Below are positions 31,482-34,172 of a DNA stretch of 34,172 bases, one piece after another. This DNA is from Bacillota bacterium (GTDB taxonomy: Bacteria; Bacillota_E; RBS10-35; JAJYVN01): the NCBI GenBank assembly GCA_021846605.1, contig JAJZWQ010000008.1, forward strand, positions 1 to 34,172, given 5' to 3'. The notes below the pieces were generated by a model that saw only the letters and a list, made by a program, of their open reading frames with translations, was not told the origin of the DNA and made no database searches. Position 1 is the first letter of the stretch, and each line of letters starts with the position of its first letter. The translations under genes were made by a program, and so were the position numbers.

Positions 31482-33227
31482 CTATTCAGGCCGCCGCGCG
31501 ACAGCAGAAACCAAATAGACATCCGCAATCGACCACGCTCGGGGTCCGTGCCGTTGAAAACCTTCGTGGACCCTTCGCTCGAACTCCTCCTGTATATGCA
31601 CAAGACGGTCCGCGGCGCAGCCCCTCAGCAGCAACCGCACCAGTCTGATTTGCCGACCCAACGCCACGGTGAAGTCTGCGGACGAAAACTCCAGCGTATC
31701 AGGTCCGATGAGCCTGAACTGTTCCACCGTCAGCCCTGCGGCAGTCATCAGGTCCTCCAGTTGCCCACGTTGCAAGAGGAAGTGCCGCCACGGAAACCCT
31801 TCCGCTTCCACGGCACGCCGGACCGGCGCAAGCGCGTCTTGCCATGCGGGCGGCCAACCGTGCTCCAGACCAGCGCTGATTGCTACCCGTCCCCCTGGCC
31901 GGACGACACGGGCCATCTCTCGCAGAGCACGGGCAGGCTCAGTGAAGTGCAGAAAGAGACCGCCCAAGACCAGGTCCACCGTCCCGGATGCCAGCGGCAA
32001 TTCCTCTGCTGGCGCCCGCACGAACCGCACCCAGGGCAAATCTCGCTCTTCCGCGTGCTTCCGGGCCTCCAGCAACTGTGGGCCAGAGGGGTCGGTCACC
32101 AGAAGTTGCCCCTTCGGGCCGATACGTTCGGCCAGTCCCCCGTCGAAGGTGATCCGGCCAGATCCCGCACCCACTTCCACGACAGCCGTGCCCGGTTCGG
32201 GATCCACTAAGTCGACGAACCCGCGCGCTTGCTCCAAGGCACGAACATACTGCGCACGGAAGTACGCCTCAAACTCCGGTCCAAAACCGGCACTGAACGC
32301 GCCCGGCTGTGGCTGGGCCCGGTCATCCCCCGGCTGTCGTAGAGCGGACCGACCTTCCCGTGTCAGGATGATCCGCCCGCCGCTGGCCGCTGGCAACAGG
32401 ACCCCTTTCCGCTCATATAGCGCGTCGTCCGCCCGTTGCACGGCCCGTTGTATCTCACCGGGGCCGAAGACGGCAACGCCATGGCTCAGCCGGGGGACGA
32501 TGGGCAGGTCCGCCGATGCGGCAGAGACGCGTTGCACAGCCTCCTGGGCCCACGCTTCGGCGGCGGCCTCGTCGGGGTCCGGCAGCACCACGACAAACTC
32601 GTCCCCACCATACCGGACCGTCAAGGCACCCGATGGGACGATGGAGGCGAGTGCTTGGCCCGCGGCGGCCAGCAGTCTGTCCCCGGCGACATGCCCGTGC
32701 AGGTCGTTGACTTCCTTCAGATCGTCGAGGTCGAGAAACACGACGCATCCAGAGCGCGAAGACCAGGCTGCCGCCTCACGTGCCCAGAGGTGCCGGTTGC
32801 CCAGGCCGGTCACGGAGTCCCGGAGGGCCCAGTCCGGCACATCGGAGAGAAGTTCCAGCATGGCTCCTTGGACGATGAACAAGGCGATCAGCGGCGGGGT
32901 GGTGTTGCGCAGGGCTGTGCCAATGAGGACCACTGGTCGCACCTGCCCATCCGGGGTGGTAACCCGGCAGGAGAGGCGCGGATGGGCTCCCGGCGGCGAG
33001 ATCCGCCGCCAGGCATCTCCCTCACCATCGGAGGGGACGATGCCCAGGGTCGGTATCGCCGGCTGTCCCAGGACATCGCCCGGCTCGACTCCCCAGAATG
33101 ACAGCGCGCTGCGGTTCATGTCCACGAGGCGGCACTCGCTATCCACCAAACACACAGGGACCGGCAGGCCCGCAAACAGCGCGAGTCGCGGATGATGGCC
33201 GTGGGAAGGCTGTTCCTGGGTGTTCAT
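31482..33227 (-). CDS. PAS - GGDEF diguanylate cyclase - class I methyltransferase fusion
   Basis: A 581-residue cytoplasmic protein with three parts. Residues about 15-115 look like a PAS sensor (LFAGLPVPVCLVDSECRLVD). Residues about 135-290 are a GGDEF domain with a complete active site: D166 in VVFLDLDDLKEVND, HGHVAGD, and GGDEF at 207-211. The inhibitory RxxD site that normally lies 5 residues before GGDEF is absent. Residues about 310-575 are a class I SAM-dependent methyltransferase with the SAM loop VVEVGAGSGRITF (349-361), VTDPS, and an LVLGGLFLHFTEP motif IV, closest to UbiE/small-molecule methyltransferases. Linking c-di-GMP synthesis to methyl transfer in one chain is unusual. ATG 33227 is chosen; GTG 33245 would add 6 residues. 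Neither has a strong ribosome site. Confidence 0.86.
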   Translation of the reverse strand: MNTQEQPSHGHHPRLALFAGLPVPVCLVDSECRLVDMNRSALSFWGVEPGDVLGQPAIPTLGIVPSDGEGDAWRRISPPGAHPRLSCRVTTPDGQVRPVVLIGTALRNTTPPLIALFIVQGAMLELLSDVPDWALRDSVTGLGNRHLWAREAAAWSSRSGCVVFLDLDDLKEVNDLHGHVAGDRLLAAAGQALASIVPSGALTVRYGGDEFVVVLPDPDEAAAEAWAQEAVQRVSAASADLPIVPRLSHGVAVFGPGEIQRAVQRADDALYERKGVLLPAASGGRIILTREGRSALRQPGDDRAQPQPGAFSAGFGPEFEAYFRAQYVRALEQARGFVDLVDPEPGTAVVEVGAGSGRITFDGGLAERIGPKGQLLVTDPSGPQLLEARKHAEERDLPWVRFVRAPAEELPLASGTVDLVLGGLFLHFTEPARALREMARVVRPGGRVAISAGLEHGWPPAWQDALAPVRRAVEAEGFPWRHFLLQRGQLEDLMTAAGLTVEQFRLIGPDTLEFSSADFTVALGRQIRLVRLLLRGCAADRLVHIQEEFERRVHEGFQRHGPRAWSIADVYLVSAVARRPE

Positions 33228-33326
33228 CCCACTTTCATTCGGCACTGCTCAGCAGAAACCTACGCCAGCAGGATGGCGTCATTCTCGTGGGAGTCCTTTT
33301 GGCACAAGGCCCGCCAATCGGGGTGA

Positions 33327-33356
33327 CGGCCGGCGCGCAACTCCATCCGCCGGCCG
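33327..33356. repeat. 9-bp perfect inverted repeat upstream of the PAS-GGDEF gene
   Basis: CGGCCGGCG (33327-33335) pairs with 33348-33356 around 12 bases. It lies in the 33246-33540 stretch, which shows no gene. It may be a terminator or the boundary of a mobile element; I cannot tell which. Confidence 0.4.
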
Positions 33357-33539
33357 CGTGCCAGCCCTTGTGGCAGGTCGCGGCGGGGGGGGACGGGCGA
33401 GGCGGTCCGAGGGTGCCGGGGGGGTTATTGCTGTTCCTGAAGGTGACCTCGGGGTGGAAAAGGAGGGAAGTCCCCCATGCCAGCGCGGCCGGCGCCACTT
33501 GGCATGAAAAGCGGGCAGGAGGGCGAATGAGGGCTGCAA

Positions 33540-33726
33540 CTGGCGGTCGGTGAAGCCGAGGTCGTTCATCGCTTGGTGCTCATAGCCCGCAGGGAAGTCT
33601 GACTCCGGCGACCTGCCGAGCACCACATATTGTTGCTGCCCCTCGGGGTACGCACGCAGGGAAGAATTCCCGATGATCCGGTCGCCGCACCAACCGCCAG
33701 AACGCAGAGGGGGTGCAGGATTGGGT
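33540..33726 (+). ncRNA. IS110-element leader, candidate bridge RNA region
   Basis: IS110-group elements encode a structured bridge RNA in the non-coding stretch between their left end and the transposase gene. This stretch directly precedes such a gene and has no convincing ORF. It holds a 10-bp direct repeat, CGCAGGGAAG, at 33588-33597 and 33655-33664, and small hairpins such as GGGAA/TTCCC at 33659-33671. The exact left end of the element is not defined because IS110 elements lack terminal inverted repeats, so these limits are approximate. The RNA is inferred from position and family knowledge, not from a recognised fold. Confidence 0.35.
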
Positions 33727-34043
33727 TTGGATGTCGTTCGGGAGCGTTGCGCCGGCATCGACGTGCATAAACGGCAGGTCACGGTGCATGTCCGCGTGCC
33801 AGAGATGCTGGAGGCGCGGGCGTTTGCGACGGACACCGGCACGTTGCTGACGCTGGTGGACTGGCTGCAGGAGTTGCGGATCGACGACGTGGCGATGGAG
33901 GGCACGGGCTCGTACTGGAAGCCGGTCTTCAATCTCCTGGAGGCTGCGGGTCTGAAGCCGATCATCGGCAACGCCAGCCCTCTGAAGGCGGTGCCGGGGC
34001 GGAAGACGGACGTCAAGGATGCGGAGTGGATCTGCGACCTGCA
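33727..34043 (+). CDS. IS110-family transposase (RuvC-like DEDD domain), interrupted by a group II intron
   Basis: The first 105 codons of an IS110-type recombinase. All four catalytic acids of the DEDD site are visible: D12 in CAGIDVHKRQVTV, E58 in VAMEGTGSYWKPV, and D95 and D98 in GRKTDVKDAEWICDL. TTG 33727 is chosen because family members begin MDVVxERCAGIDVHK; TTG 33721 or ATG 33673 are alternatives, with AGAGGGGG upstream. After the codon for L105 the sequence stops matching the family, which should continue with a Leu-rich helix and later the Tnp domain with its catalytic Ser. At that point GTGTG and typical group II intron sequence begin. The 3' exon must lie beyond the window, so function depends on intron splicing. 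Confidence 0.85.
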
Positions 34044-34172
34044 GTGTGCCCTGACAAGCTCAGACCGACTTGCGGGTGGAAGTCCCGCCTGGGTAGCGAG
34101 CGAGCAGCCCAGTAGCTGACGGCCGGCGCGAGGGGAGACCCCAACGCCGAAGCGCCGTGACAAAGTCCGCAA
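34044..34172 (+). ncRNA. Group II intron, 5' end (runs off the window)
   Basis: Starts with GTGTGCCC, fitting the GUGYG 5' consensus, exactly where the IS110 reading frame loses family similarity. Next come GCGGGTGGAAGTCCCGCC and an AGTAGCTGACGG block, which match domain I of bacterial group II introns (the GGGTGAGAGTCCC and AGTTAGC-like parts). Only the first 129 bases are visible. The catalytic domain V, the intron-encoded reverse transcriptase and the 3' splice site are outside the window. The predicted 5' exon edge is CTGCA, ending at 34043. Confidence 0.78.

Noticed and set aside
33279..34172. Long minus-strand open frame covering the IS110 leader and transposase
   Set aside because: It is the complementary shadow of the IS110 gene and of non-coding DNA. 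Its product has no protein-family character.

Overview
The window looks like a chromosomal segment of a very GC-rich bacterium that uses many GTG starts, most likely a high-GC, monoderm member of the Bacillota (Symbiobacteriia, Thermaerobacter or Sulfobacillus-like lineages). Three things point that way. The dihydroorotate dehydrogenase is the PyrDB type with a PyrK electron-transfer partner. The pyruvate kinase carries the Bacillus-type C-terminal PEP-utiliser-like domain. The Tad pilus locus has no outer-membrane secretin or pilotin. The placement is an inference from gene families, not from a marker gene.

Positions 1-17.5 kb are ordinary chromosome. In order they hold: the 3' end of pyruvate kinase; an ABC exporter with an embedded zinc ribbon plus its DUF1854 partner; an A-type Fe-S carrier (minus strand); mutY followed by acetyl-CoA synthetase; a minus-strand response regulator, histidine kinase and small secreted helical protein; a Gfo/Idh/MocA oxidoreductase; a DUF58 + DUF4129 membrane pair; and a minus-strand pyrK-pyrD-amidase operon.

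Positions 17.6-28.6 kb are one long plus-strand Tad (Flp) pilus operon behind a good sigma-A-type promoter (TTGACT-16-TATACT). The order is a small HTH-like protein, CpaB, TadZ, TadA ATPase, TadB, TadC, a short strongly initiated leader ORF with hairpins, Flp prepilin, TadE, prepilin peptidase, a 278-residue membrane-anchored secreted protein, a 704-residue secreted propeller-like protein, and a TadG-like protein. Several junctions are 4-base GTGA overlaps. The last two secreted proteins before tadG are not standard Tad components and are the most likely novel part of the system.

Positions 28.7-34.2 kb are a mobile-element cluster. It contains an IS701-like element bounded by TTAA with imperfect 31-bp ends and a transposase split by a frameshift; a remnant of an IS4/Tn5-type transposase; a gene fusing PAS, an intact GGDEF domain and a class I methyltransferase; and an IS110-family transposase whose reading frame is cut, just after its DEDD catalytic residues, by the 5' end of a group II intron that runs off the window. 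The leader upstream of the IS110 gene is where such elements encode a bridge RNA, and it contains a 10-bp direct repeat and hairpins.

I saw no tRNA, rRNA or CRISPR array.
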